Shown here one piece after another: positions 1 through 10,800 of a stretch of 64,000 bases of DNA. Within the stretch, counting starts at the first letter, position 1, and each line of letters starts with the position of its first letter. The notes beneath the pieces are model-generated. The model was not told the origin of the DNA and ran no database searches. It was given only the letters and a program-made list of their open reading frames with translations. A program made the translations under genes and the position numbers. Location: NCBI RefSeq assembly GCF_000237925.1, contig NC_031495.1:44684237-44748236 (forward strand), read 5' to 3'. This DNA comes from Schistosoma mansoni. Its lineage: Eukaryota > Platyhelminthes > Trematoda > Strigeidida > Schistosomatidae.

Positions 1-737
1 GTTACAGCCATATAGACGGTAGTTCCGGATGTTTAATTCAGAATCAGACACTAAATGATAGCACCATTTTTCAGTGACAAGTTTGAAAAAAAACTAGTGA
101 GGCTAGTAAGGTTTTATGACACGTAACTGTGTCTACAAATTAGAGTGTGTTGATTACGTTGCCTTCTGTGTTGGAGTTTGATCTGGTGAAATCTTAATTC
201 ACGTTAAAAAAACATCAAAGCTAGACAAATAAACCATCTGATAATCCTGTAGAACTTAAAAATGGACGGCATCTTCAGTAACCATCAAGTCGATACTAAA
301 AATATATAAATAATACAAAAAAACTTTCGCAACTACAAAGAAAGGAGAATAGCTAAACCTTTCCACATAATGCTAAATCCAACTCCCCTTAATAGAAGAA
401 AAGCCACTAATATCCATCCGACTTGGACCATCTATCCAAGCTACCATATCTGATTCTATTCACATCACACTATTATCATACATATCTAAGTCTATCATTT
501 CACATTATAAATGTCAAATTTTTCATATATTAGCGCACACAAACACGTCTCATCTAAACTACTTTAACCGGAGTGACGTTGTATTGACTGGGTTAGACCT
601 GTTTATTGATTGGTTTTAGTAAATATTTTTGCTTTGTACCGTCTAAACTTGCATTAATTTGTTTAGTTATTTGGTCTGTGAGGAAGTGGCTTACAGTGAG
701 TCACGGAACTTCAGACAATTTGATTTTTCTACTCGTT
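1..737. other. AT-rich intergenic stretch, nothing recognised
   Basis: No coding signal, RNA gene or clear repeat was recognised. The composition is typical of the rest of the window. Confidence 0.5.
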
Positions 738-963
738 AGGATAGCTTCAAGTGACTCATGATCTCAGCTACATAAAATTACTAAAATCTACACAAAACCC
801 CCTTCTGATATTACGAATTTACCGTTTTTCATCAGTAAGGGGTTGTGGATATTGTTAAATTTTATTAAAACGATGAGTCGATCAATGTTAGGACCCCAAT
901 TAAAACCTAGAAGCACTAGAAGTTCGTTTCGTCCTAGTATGCGCGTCATCAGCAACTCGCATC
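738..963. repeat. Family B SINE relics, tail to tail
   Basis: Positions 738-809 read as the 3' part of family B on the plus strand (ends in the ACAAAACCCCCTTCTGAT type tail). Positions 837-963 read as a decayed minus-strand copy with the hammerhead remnant (GTTTCGTCCTAGTATG). The tRNA-like head is not recognisable in either piece. See 6569-6823 for the family description. Confidence 0.6.
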
Positions 964-1496
964 TAGTTAGTCTTATTAACTAAAAATAATAGTTTATTGT
1001 AAATCAGAATGATACTAAATAATAAAAAATCCTGAAGTAGTATCTTGTCATGAACTGTTTACGAAAATCAAATATTGAAAAGAATTTATGTGATAACCTG
1101 TTAGTGTGAATTGTTAAAGTGGAGATAATTGTCTATTTGGTAGCCATTAAAAAACAGTAGTTTAAAGTTGTGAAAACGGCTTATTCATATCTATGAAGAT
1201 CACTAGAAGGGAACAGAAATAAATAAAACGACTGATCAAGAAATATAGGAAGGAAGGTGAAGACCGCTGTAAAATTAATGAATGAACACTATTTTTGTAC
1301 GAAAAGGTTAGGATTGAACTGGTGGATTGCAATAGTCTCTACTATAGATAAGTTTTCCATTTTCATTTCCCTTGAGCCGACTCTTCTAACTGTATACATA
1401 ATTTTGAAGTGGAGTTGCCTAGAATTTACTATATGCTCCGAAATCCAGCTTTTGATTGACTTCTGTAGTCACTTGGTAAGCCAGGAAGGGTAATTT

Positions 1497-1680
1497 ACTT
1501 AGTATTGTTTGTTTGAATCTTCCCATCGATTTGTTAGGACTGCAACTGGTCAGTCTCTTATTGGCATATGTGCATACTGTGCATATTGCTTCGATATAGC
1601 CTTAATTTACAAGCATGGTAAGCAGAGATGGATAGTGGCTAGCAGTGGAATCCAAGATGCGCGTTTCGTCCTATTTGGGA
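1497..1680 (-). repeat. Sm-alpha type hammerhead repeat, partial
   Basis: Minus-strand copy of the ~336-bp repeat: 3' tail (GTTTGTTTGAATCTTCCC on the plus strand), then the hammerhead region up to about the stem II strand; the tRNA-like head is missing. Its cleavage-site junction reads GCATC followed directly by TTGGAT, the arrangement without extra bases, unlike most copies in this window. Confidence 0.8.
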
Positions 1681-1940
1681 CATCAATGGGAACATCCAAA
1701 CAAACAATACTAAGTAAATTTCATTTTTACCTTATTGCACAAGCAAGTGGCTATCAGGACTCAGTGGCCGAGTAGATAACGCGATGGCGTTTGAAGCGAA
1801 AGGTACCGGGTTCGAGTCCCAGAGTGAACATCAACTCTGAGATGCAGGTACGTCCAGCTGACGAGTCCCAAATAGGACGAAACGCGCGTCAAACTGGATT
1901 CCACTGCTATCCACTATCCATCTTTGCTTACCAGGAAGGG
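1681..1940 (+). repeat. Sm-alpha type repeat, tail joined to next head
   Basis: A plus-strand 3' tail (1681-1730) runs into a plus-strand head (about 1738-1940): tRNA-like box A (GTGGCCGAGTAG), box B (GGTTCGAGTCCC), then the hammerhead. This is the same tail-to-head junction seen at 21381-21795. It abuts an opposite-strand copy at 1497-1680. Confidence 0.8.
1846..1905 (+). ncRNA. Hammerhead ribozyme (Sm-alpha type)
   Basis: Core CTGACGA at 1858-1864, stem II GTCC/GGAC closing the loop CAAATA, then GAAA and an ACGCGCGT stem III ending in GUC. Stem I strands are GTCCAG and CTGGAT. Three A residues lie between the GUC cleavage triplet and the stem I strand, a feature shared by most copies here and absent from the published Sm-alpha ribozyme as I recall it. 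Activity is uncertain. Confidence 0.75.
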
Positions 1941-1944
1941 TAAC

Positions 1945-2829
1945 GTTCAAAGATGCGTCTCTACGAAGAGGCATTGTGCAACCTTATTTTCATAAACAAT
2001 TCCTGGAAAGATAACGTTATCAATTTCTATCGAGTTTAAAGCTATTCTATATTTCTTAGTGTAAACTAACTACATACCCGAAAAATGTTAGAAAAATCAA
2101 CTGTACTTTAACATAAAATAGTTTGTTATTTATTTTTGTTCTGTAAAGTTTTTATGAAACAACTTACTTTCTGAGAAATAACCATTCCCTTGGGAAACAA
2201 TCAAAAACATTGAATGATTATTTATTATTGAATTAACGAAAATACTTTGTTAGCAAATAACATGTATCAATAAGTTAATGATAAGAATAGCGGTATATAT
2301 GTATACCTAGTTTTCATTGTTAACTTAATAGTTGAAGAGCTTATTCAACTATGAAGTTTATTTTGTACTTTCCAATTTCTTTAGTGTTCAATGTTTTCAA
2401 CATCTGATTTATATTCTTTGTTTTTCTTTTTTTTTCTACAATATTTACGTAGATTATTATTGTTATTACTTATTAAGGGATAAAATGGTAAAGGCTTATT
2501 AATGGTAAAGATTTATTACGGATTGACTTTATCTTGACAAGCAGTGACAACTAGTAAGCATAGCACAATTAATTTCGTGCAAATATGAGACTCACAAGCC
2601 AACATTTATGACATTACGAAAAAACACTCGGTCTCGCAGTTAGCATTTAACCTTCATGCCAGCTCATATTTCTAACTTCAATCAATTCATAAAAAAAGAT
2701 TCCCTCCTGTCATTTTCATCGGTTTAGACTCTGCAGTCGTATTCATAGTAATTATTGACATAGTTTCTAGTTAAATAACTTGGTGTCACTTTATAATAAA
2801 AGCGTTTTAAAATTTAAGGTGTAATCATG
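1945..2829. other. AT-rich stretch, nothing recognised
   Basis: Homopolymer T runs near 2420-2445 and general AT-rich sequence. No gene or repeat family was recognised. Confidence 0.4.
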
Positions 2830-3110
2830 TGTGATGTTTGGTAATTATATCAGCCAATATAAGTAGTATGTAACATCATTGGAAGTGGAAACCCTAGCAA
2901 CAGAAAGCTGAGAAGATCAAGTTGAAGAGAATAGGGAAATGGAAAGGAATTGCGAATAAGAAGAATCATACAAAATGTGAAGCACAGATGATATGAATTT
3001 GCAAATAAAGTGTTCAATTTATGGCCCTCATATTTTACCATAACATTCTGTAATCCTTTATTAAAATAAATTAGTTGCCCCCCTCCCTACTTGCGTTCTC
3101 GTTCATTGCA
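2830..3110 (+). mobile_element. Old solo LTR, divergent relative of the 280-bp LTR family
   Basis: About 281 bp beginning TGTGATG and ending GTTCATTGCA. Blocks in the same order as the better preserved copies can be followed: the 'atataagtagtat' region, the middle A/G-rich stretch, TTTGCAAAT, TCTGTAAT and the closing GTTCTCGTTCA. It is closest to the copy at 33525-33837, so an older subfamily. Fossil copy; no internal region attached. Confidence 0.45.
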
Positions 3111-3842
3111 CAAGAATTAGCAGACCATTCAAAAATGGGTAGCGAAAAACTGTGTAGTGGAAATGGTTTATTGGATCAGAAGTATGCGAGATAATTATCA
3201 GCCTTGTAAATACAAGGAAGATAACTGGAAGACGGTCATCAGAATCGTAAATTGAATACGAAAATTTGGTAGGATGAGACATTAGATATGTTGATTTTCG
3301 TACTAACTAATTCATACTTGACTCACTGATTTCCTAAAGCTTTTTGATTCTAAACGTTTCTTCTTCGTTCCCACTTGAGCTAATCAGTTAGACCTGATTT
3401 GCGTGGTAACGTGACTAGAAATAACAACATGTCATAGAAGTTAGATATTGAAAAATGTGCACTGTCATTTTCCTTTCCGAACCATCTTTAGTACTACTCT
3501 CAAGATATAATATAAATGACAGGAGGTCTGCTTGAATATTTGAGTTACCTGTTCCTTCAATCCAGATATTTCAGCAAGTAATCTGTTTTTTGTTTGTTTT
3601 AACACATCATTATGTCTATTATTCGCATAACCCATTCAGATGCGTCTATGAAACGTTTACGACCTTTCATTGTACAAGTTACAAAAAAGTACAATCAGCG
3701 ACATTGTGGTTGTTGGAAATATACTTCGAAATTGATGTACATTATTCAAGCGTCGATTCCTAAACTTCTAACATCTAACTGGCGATCACTTAATATTTAT
3801 CATCAGTATCGATAAAGAAATAAGAAACATAAACTTTTTGAA
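3111..3842. other. Intergenic, nothing recognised
   Basis: One 67-codon open frame at 3612-3815 has no recognisable protein features and is within chance expectation. Confidence 0.4.
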
Positions 3843-3846
3843 ATAC

Positions 3847-4751
3847 TGTGGTGTGGTCTACTTATATCTATATAAGTAGTATATGGTGTTGGTCAGACAT
3901 AGAATGTATTTGGGCAGAAGACCGATGAGGAAAGAACTGAAACGAATGCAATCGGTAGGAAAATGCACGAACAATGGAATTGGAGAAGAAACAGTGAGGA
4001 TCGAGACTATTGGTTGATAATTTGCAAATTAACTGTCCATTGTATGCTTTTCAGAATTTATTGAGATAGTCTGTAATTTTTGCTAAAATACATTTGATTG
4101 TCCCAACCAGTGTTCTGTTCACCACATTTGATGTCGCTGCCAACCAGGAGGAGGAAGGGTGCTGTTCTGCGGACTCTGTTGCGGGTCTGGAGTGGAGGTG
4201 CTAGTTGGGGCAGTCTGGTGCGGAGGGATGGCGTCGAGTGGAGTGTTCTGGCTGGGCGGCGTTGGCTGTAGCGGGTGCTGTCGACCGAGAGAAGCAGTGG
4301 GACGTGCGGCTGCTGGGCGGACATCGGATGTAGATGGTTCAGCAGGCCGGTGGAGTATGGGTGTTGAACGCCCCAGGCGCCGGACGGATGCGGATGTTGG
4401 TGCCCCGGCAGGTCGATGGAGCTATGGAGGTCAGTGCGCCGCAGACTCGACATTCTGACGGAGAGTTTGGCACAGACTACAGTGAAAGAAGATAGTGGCA
4501 TGGCGAGCAGAACCACCGCATGAACGAATGCTTTAAAGGGGGGACGAGTGTGGTGTGGTCTACTTATATCTATATAAGTAGTATATGGTGTTGGTCAGAC
4601 ATAGAATGTATTTTGGCAGAAGACCGATGAGGAAAGAACTGAAAATTTGCAAATTAACTGTTCATTGTATCGTTTTCAGAATTTATTGAGATAGTCTGTA
4701 ATTTTTGCTAAAATACATTTGATTGTCCCAACCAGTGTTCTGTTCACTGCA
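3847..4751 (+). mobile_element. Compact two-LTR retroelement (TRIM-like)
   Basis: Two directly repeated LTRs bracket a short, unusually GC-rich interior of 422 bp. The first LTR (3847-4126, 280 bp) and the second (4549-4751, 203 bp) both start TGTGGTG and end in CA. The whole is bracketed by a 4-bp target duplication ATAC (3843-3846 and 4752-4755), consistent with a Gypsy-type integrase. A polypurine tract (AAAGGGGGGACGAG) lies directly before the second LTR. No gag or pol was seen, so it resembles a terminal-repeat retrotransposon in miniature that depends on a partner. The LTRs contain a near-palindromic TATA region. Fossil by inference; age is modest because the LTRs are still easily aligned. 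Confidence 0.75.
4127..4548 (+). other. GC-rich interior of the compact LTR element
   Basis: The interior is visibly much richer in G and C than the flanks. Both strands have open frames (plus 4159-4458, minus 4058-4516), but these look like by-products of the composition; no Gag, zinc-knuckle or protease motif was recognised. Function unknown. Confidence 0.5.
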
Positions 4752-4755
4752 ATAC

Positions 4756-5310
4756 TTCATGCTAAGAATTCTATATCATATCGACTAAGGTCAATAATAA
4801 TAGTAATAATGATAATAATAATAAGTTTCTGATTCATTTGACTATCATTGAATGAGATCGGTAATGTAACAATTTCGTTTCATCGATTGCGTAAGAAATA
4901 AACCTAAAGTAACTTAGACCAATATTATTACAAATTGTCTTTGAATTATTATTGTACATTGTAAAATGTAAAATTTTGTCCAATTCATCAATAAGATACC
5001 AAAATATTTAAACAAACTTTTAATAATACTGATTGTTTATTCTTTCAGTTAAGATGATTTATAGGCTTATTTATTTAATACAGTACGACTGTAATCTCTA
5101 TATTTTAACGTCAAAAAATAAATAAAAAATAAAAAAACGTTTGAATATCATGATGAATATAAATCATAAGATATAAAATCATAGTTCTAATCACCACCAT
5201 CACCAGCACAATAAACCCAATACACTTGTCTAATATTCTCTCATTTTCCATCTGAATTTTTAATCAGTAATTCAAATTCATTTTCTAGTGAACAATTTGT
5301 ATAAACTTTA
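4756..5310. other. Intergenic with an (AAT)n-like tract
   Basis: An AAT/ATA-rich microsatellite lies near 4793-4822. Otherwise AT-rich with nothing recognised. Confidence 0.4.
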
Positions 5311-5377
5311 AATAATTAGTGTATTTTATTCTAGAATAAGTAGAGAACCATCATCAGATGGATCGTTAAGAAGAAAC

Positions 5378-6169
5378 ATGAACAGAAAAAGTACTTGCAC
5401 TGGACAGTATACACACTTCCTTAGCTTTGTACCTCTACAGTACAAACGAAACCTGATCAAAACCCTTAGCTATCAAATACGCACTATATGTTCGGCAGAT
5501 GTAGTTGACAATGAGCTAAACACATTGTATAATGCTCTGAGGGAGAACGGGTATCCCAGAAAGTTTATAATTAAATATATGTTCTTTAAAGTGAAAATAG
5601 ACGAATTCCAAACGGTCAACAAGAAGTCCTTGTTCATGCGCCTACAATTCAGGGGAGATGCCGCTAGCGAAATACTTACTCAGAGATTACGCAGATCTAT
5701 CCAAAAATCTTTCAACGCAGGTGAACTACGTTTGGTGTTTTCTACGCGTCCAATGGTGATACCGAGGCTTAAAAATGAAGTTCCTAGGATGAGCACTTCA
5801 TTTTGTATTTATCAGTTCGACTGCTCCTGTGGAGCAAGTTGTATTGGTCGAAGTTCTAGGAATTTACATTTTCGTGCTCGTGAACACCTCCCAGCGTGGC
5901 TAAGCAAAGGTCTGATGAGGAAAGTAAACAGCTCGATTTTGGCCCATTTAGTACAAACTGGTCATAGTGCCAGTATAAACCAATCTTTTTCAATTATTTA
6001 TAGGGTCAGTAATTTTTTGTCTAAGCTTGTCAGGCTTAAAGTCCTTCAAACGGCGGAGGCAGTAGCCATCAGAATGAAGAAACCAGAGCTATGCGTACAG
6101 AAGAAATATCTCCAACCCCTACTCCTCCCTTGGCCAACCACAAGGCCAATTAATGAACAATCATCTTAG
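5378..6169 (+). CDS. Penelope-like element, RT thumb end plus GIY-YIG endonuclease (5'-truncated)
   Basis: The 263-residue frame is the C-terminal part of a PLE protein. Residues 1-35 (STCTGQYTHFLSFVPLQYK) match the conserved block following the RT palm in PLEs. Residues 143-215 form the GIY-YIG endonuclease: IYQFDCSCGASCIGRSSR, then an R..EH motif, then the SSILAHLVQTGH block. The second tyrosine of the family's YIG is a cysteine here (CIG). The same frame stays open upstream to about 5310, so the ATG is not a true start; the RT palm and fingers are absent. The frame has no internal stop, suggesting a moderately young fragment. PLEs insert by target-primed reverse transcription. A family B SINE is inserted in the 3' flank at 6569-6823. 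Confidence 0.85.
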   Translation: MNRKSTCTGQYTHFLSFVPLQYKRNLIKTLSYQIRTICSADVVDNELNTLYNALRENGYPRKFIIKYMFFKVKIDEFQTVNKKSLFMRLQFRGDAASEILTQRLRRSIQKSFNAGELRLVFSTRPMVIPRLKNEVPRMSTSFCIYQFDCSCGASCIGRSSRNLHFRAREHLPAWLSKGLMRKVNSSILAHLVQTGHSASINQSFSIIYRVSNFLSKLVRLKVLQTAEAVAIRMKKPELCVQKKYLQPLLLPWPTTRPINEQSS

Positions 6170-6568
6170 CTATTGTATGACCTAATTTGACTATGTACTT
6201 ACGACCTTTCGTAGTCAAATGTAATTGTCTCTCTTATCTTTATTCACAAATCTTTGTATTTTATTATTATTATTTTTATTATTATTGGTTAAATATCATT
6301 ATTAATCCCCCCTAGACATGATTCATTCACATCGTATTGATCCTTCCTTATTACGTCTCACTAATTTTTCACACAATTTAGTCTTCCACTTGATCGAATT
6401 GTAATGGCACTATCATATCTCTCTCACCCTATCTGACCCATATTTTTATTCTGATCACAGATCTTAAATTTTCACTTAACATATATATGAGTCATATCAA
6501 CATGAACAATTTTATTCTATTTGATTTGACATTCCTAAATTTACATGCTTTAAACGATGTAATTTGTC

Positions 6569-6823
6569 AGAAGGGGTTTTGTGGAGATTTTAGTATTTTT
6601 ATAGAGTTGAGATCATGAGTCAATTGAAGCTAGACTACCATGGAAAACCTGGAAGCACTGGACGGCCGTTTCGTCCTATTATGGGACTCCTCAGCAGTGC
6701 GCGTCCACGAACCCACTCTCGCGGGATTCGAACCCAGGACCTACCAGTTTCGAGCCGAAGCCCTTAACCGATAGACCACTGAGCTGGCATCCAACGGTGT
6801 TAATTTCTAACTTCAACTGATTC
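6569..6823 (-). mobile_element. Family B SINE, complete, with 15-bp target duplication
   Basis: Reference copy of family B (255 bp). Reading on the minus strand it has a tRNA-like head with box A-like (CTCAGTGGTCTATCGGTTAA) and box B-like (GGGTTCGAATCCCGC) sequences, a hammerhead ribozyme, and a ~100-bp tail ending ACAAAACCCCTTCT. It is flanked by the 15-bp duplication ACGATGTAATTTGTC (6554-6568 and 6824-6838), the mark of LINE-type insertion. The pol III promoter is inferred from the box motifs. Confidence 0.85.
6653..6702 (-). ncRNA. Hammerhead ribozyme in family B SINE, intact by inspection
   Basis: Stem I GCACTG/CAGTGC, core CTGAGGA, stem II GTCC/GGAC, GAAA, stem III ACGG/CCGT and a GUC cleavage triplet, in the order of a type I hammerhead. 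All core positions expected for the family are present. Confidence 0.85.
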
Positions 6824-7360
6824 ACGATGTAATTTGTCTTTAACTTGGTCATTTTTTCGGATTATTAATTTGAATATATGAATTGTAGAAGCTGAAGAGA
6901 ATTAGTTTCTTTTATTCTAGAATAAATAGAGAACCATTTTGTTTTTTTGTTTTTTGATCCACATCAAAATTGATAAGCATATTATTAAATTGTTTTACGT
7001 GACAATTTCTTAGTTGATAAAGACTTTAATCACTTATCTTATAATTTGTAAATAATCAAAGGGTATATCATCGTGTGGTAAATAAATAAAAAAAATTTTA
7101 TTTACATTCTTTTAACTATTCTAAAAGTGGTCAAATGGTTTTAGAGAAGTTTTTTTTCCTTTTATTATTTAACCATAAGTAATTTCTATAAAATTAAAAT
7201 GAATTTGGTGAGATTATAATTGATGAATGCAATAATCCGATATAAGATATTGAGTTTTGAGTTATTTGGGACGAAATTCATTTATACATTTTGGTTAAGT
7301 AGCATTTTGGCATCATAGATAATATCAGTTCACAATGAAAATCATAAATGTAATTCCGAA

Positions 7361-7595
7361 GTTAGACATTAACACCGTTGGATGCCGTCCGGCTCAGTGG
7401 TCTATCGGTTAAGGGCTCTGGTTCGAAACTGGTAGGTCATGGGTTCGAATCTCGCGAGTGCGGGATCGTAGATGCGCACTGCTGAGGAGTCCTATAATAG
7501 GACGAAACGGCCGTCCAGTGCTTCCAGGTTTTCGATGGTGGTCTAGCTTCAATTGACTCATGATTTGAACTGTGAAAATACTATCTATTTTTGTC
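7361..7595 (+). mobile_element. Family B SINE, near complete
   Basis: Plus-strand copy with the head (GGCTCAGTGGTCTATCGG), box B (GGGTTCGAATCTCG), hammerhead and most of the tail. Confidence 0.8.
7473..7522 (+). ncRNA. Hammerhead ribozyme in family B SINE, intact by inspection
   Basis: GCACTG then CTGAGGA, a self-complementary stem II GTCCTATAATAGGAC, GAAA, ACGGCCGT stem III, GUC, and CAGTGC pairing back to stem I. Confidence 0.85.
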
Positions 7596-7831
7596 TGTTT
7601 AATACATCATTATATATTATGAAAAATGTACAACTTTTCGTTGTACAAATTACAAAAGGCTCAATCAGAGTGTACATTATTTAGATGTCGATTTACTGGA
7701 CTGTTATTTTCTAGCTGACGACTGCTCAATATTTATTATGGTTAGGATCGACTGAAAAGTAAGAAACGTAATTTTGTACAAATACTTCGTGCTGAGAATT
7801 CTATATTGTACCAAAAATATAATAAGGAATA

Positions 7832-8139
7832 CTTACTTACTTACGCCTGTTACCCCCAATGGAGCATAGGCCGTCGACCAGCATTCTACAACCCACTCTG
7901 TCCTGGGCCTTCCTTTCTAGTTCTATCCAGTTTTTGTTCATTCTTCTCATGTCTGTCTCCATTTCTCGGCGTAATGTGTTCTTTGGTCTTCCTCTTCTCC
8001 TTTGACCTTCAAGATTACATGTGAGGGCTTGTCTTGTGACACAATTAGGTGATTTCCTCAATGTGTGCCCAATCCACTTCCACCACTTCTTCCTGATTTC
8101 TTCCTCCGCTGGAATCTGGTTTGTTCTCTCCCACAGTAA
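7832..8139 (-). mobile_element. RTE-like LINE, 5'-truncated 3' end with 12-bp target duplication
   Basis: On the minus strand this encodes the last ~74 codons of the LINE at 56.1-59.3 kb ([18 protein letters not shown]... to ...SIGGNRRK) and ends in the (TAAG) tail. It is flanked by TAATAAGGAATA at 7820-7831 and 8140-8151, a clean 12-bp duplication, showing an individual target-primed insertion. Confidence 0.9.
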
Positions 8140-8151
8140 TAATAAGGAATA

Positions 8152-9042
8152 AAACTAATAATAATCAAATAAAATCAGTGTGAACATTATGACTGTTATG
8201 GTTACCTAATTGTGTATTCTTTTTATTTCTAAGTATAGAATAAGATAATTTGACAGTATTTAATTCTCGTTTTGTAAAACAAAAATAAAATAAACAATTT
8301 TACAATATATTACTTAAACACGAAATAAAAGCATTCATTTTTATTCATTTAGTGTGTGCCATTATCATCAGCCTCAACGTCATATTAACAAAGGGGAATT
8401 CGACAATGAATAAGGAAGTTCAGAACTTATTTTGTGAAAAATCTCAGGAAGTAAAATTAATAATTTTAGTATTTTTTTTACTTCCTTTAATCTAATTTGA
8501 GCTTTATCATTGAAAGAAAAAGCCGAAATTAAAATGATCCAACAATAACAGAATGTGATGATGTACTAGATGATCATCTAAACATGTTTAAATTGGTGAT
8601 TTGATTGGTCATTTGATCTCATTTAAGTTAAGATTTTGTTATTTAAAACTTCCTTAAATAACTATCTTCAACTGAAAATTAACAGTATTTTTTTCTGAGA
8701 AATTAAATCTATTAGATATAAAGCTATATGTATTGGTAAACAAACACCTTATTTATATTAACTTATAAGCAGTACTCATTCATGATTTAAAGCATAGTCG
8801 AATATTACTTCATCGGACCTCACGATTGACCAAATTAGACTGTTGGGCTAATATTCGATTTTATGGACATTTTGAAGTTCTTTTTTAATTATAATTTTAC
8901 ATTTATATCTATTCTTCAATTTAAATAAAAAAAATTAAGGGGAACGTGTAGCAATATTTTGTGGTGAGCACTAATTATTGCATTAGACACACAGTAAAGA
9001 GTAAATCAGTTATTATTATTATCGTTATTATTATTATTTAAT
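8152..9042. other. AT-rich intergenic stretch
   Basis: A short TTA/ATT-rich tract lies at about 9011-9040; nothing else was recognised. Confidence 0.4.
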
Positions 9043-9235
9043 AGTTGAATTCATGTGTCAATTAAAGCTAGACCACCACGGCCGTTTCGTCCAAGCATGG
9101 GACTCCCTAGTAGTGTGTATCCATGACCTTGTCGCGGGATTCAAACACAGGACCTATCGGTCTCATACGTGAATGTTTAAATCTCCAGATCTATGGTCTG
9201 ACTTTCAACGGTGTTAATGTTCAAGTTCCACCAAT
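9043..9235 (-). repeat. Family B SINE, decayed
   Basis: The minus-strand copy retains the tail (CAATTAAAGCTAGACCACCA on plus), a shortened ribozyme region and the box B remnant. The stem I 3' strand is missing, so it is not expected to be a working ribozyme. Confidence 0.7.
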
Positions 9236-9385
9236 CCACCATATTTCGCGATCATCCATCATTGTCTTCAGTGAGTAACTACCCCACAACAGACGTGGTT
9301 CAACTGCAATGGTCATGAATTCTCAATACAACTGCAGCAAATCCATCTTTAGACCATTCACTATTGAGCACATGATGATTATGAT
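9236..9385 (-). repeat. Head-side extension repeat linked to family B
   Basis: About 150 bp found beyond the tRNA-like head of some family B copies (also 30470-30655, 43200-43365, 48780-48863). Shared blocks include TCTTCAGTGAGT and GAGCACATGAT. The copy is diverged. Confidence 0.5.
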
Positions 9386-9436
9386 CAGTATAGCGTTGTG
9401 AAGATTGTTGAGTTTAGATTGGTATGATGAATGGAG

Positions 9437-9635
9437 GAATATTAAACCAACATAGAGAATCTGAAAGCAATGGAGGACCGTTTCGTCATAGTATGGTAAT
9501 GGTGGGCAGTGCGCTTTCACGACCCATCACACGGGACTCGAACCCATCATCCTCGGTCTCGTGCGCGAACGTTTAACCTCCACACCACTGAGTTGCTATC
9601 CAACGGTGTTAATGTCTGCCTTCAACCAAATTCAC
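9437..9635 (-). repeat. Family B SINE, decayed
   Basis: Minus-strand copy with ribozyme remnant, box B remnant and the head terminus (CCAACGGTGTTAATGTCTG on plus). Confidence 0.7.
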
Positions 9636-10086
9636 TATTATTATTGCAAGTCGAGTGGTAAGGCAGTAACATTATCGATCTTCGTTCAACCCAAAATAGT
9701 CTTGTTAGCAGATCCAGATAAATTGTCAGGTATTAAAACTATAGTGGTTCAAAAAGGCATTGTGTAATTACTTTAATATTTGTCAATTCATTCACTTTCG
9801 TTAATAAGACAGAATATTGAAACGATTGTCATCATCGATAGTATGACCATGCGACCGTTTTCAAACCAAGTAGCATGAAAATGATTGATGTATGCTTCTA
9901 AATCTGATATTGTAACTAGTATAAAACGTGACAATATTTAATCAGGGTTTATAGCCAAAATTAAAATGTACATTTCATTCCAATAAGAATTCATCATTTG
10001 AATATATGAGCACTCCAAGTTTGGAAACTGATGTCTGTATCTCCACTTTCATTTGATTTAGATTTTTGAAAACTGTAAACCATAGA

Positions 10087-10190
10087 CTTATTTACTTACG
10101 CCTCTTACTCCCAATGGAGCATAGGCCGCCGACCAGCGCTCTCCAACACACTCTGTCTTAGGCCTTCCTCCTTAGTTCTATCAGTTTGTT
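10087..10190 (-). mobile_element. RTE-like LINE 3' end fragment
   Basis: Contains the terminal CTTACGCCTC..CCCAATGGAGCATAGG block, the reverse complement of the LINE 3' end, for about 100 bp. Confidence 0.8.
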
Positions 10191-10608
10191 GTTGATTAAT
10201 AATTAATCGCGACACTGGATTATAACGGAAAATTTCTCAGTGGAAGTACACACAATGCCCTATAGAATGTGTTTTCCCTATTGAAAACTAATACAGTTAT
10301 TTATAAAGTATTCTGCACATAAACATTGCTGCAAATCATTTGAAATAAAAGTGATTGAAAGATCTGATTTTTATTGGCTACCTACGCGATGATGCAATTG
10401 AAACACATGACTCCAACTTCATATTTAGTTTGTGAATAAGTGAAATCCAACTGATAAAAACCACAGGTAGAAGTGAAATTCAAAACGCCTTTTTCTTCTT
10501 GTTTAAGACTCGTTGTTTGAATGAACTTGCACCCCGGTGTTCACGTTTATATTTGAACTCTAACTCAATACCTTGTATGGCGCAGTCTCATAATAAGAAC
10601 GTTTATGA

Positions 10609-10800
10609 TGTCACGGAAACAAGACAGGTCGACCAACAGCGACAATGACCGGTCCAGAGTATAAAATAGGTATTTGACCGTCCATTTGACTAACTTCTTA
10701 TAGAAAACCGTCTGCTTACTCGATCGCTCTGTTCTTAAAATCGTTATATATAATTTTTCTTATTATCAGTATATCTGTCTTATTATTTTGTACACGTGAT
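10609..10800 (+). other. LTR-like or promoter-like block
   Basis: Begins TGTCACGGAAACAAGACAGG, contains a TATA-like AGTATAAAATAGG and is GC-richer than its surroundings, as schistosome LTRs often are. No second copy, confirmed CA end or target duplication was found, so the call is weak. If an LTR, it is a fossil solo copy. Confidence 0.25.

Noticed and set aside
3906-3950. Hammerhead-like CGATGAG...GAAAC in the 280-bp LTR family
   Set aside because: The conserved core does not match and no proper stem II forms between the two parts, so these LTRs are not called ribozyme-bearing.
4159-4458. Open frames on both strands in the GC-rich interior of the compact LTR element
   Set aside because: No recognisable motif, overlapping frames on both strands, and GC-rich DNA lowers stop frequency; treated as non-coding.
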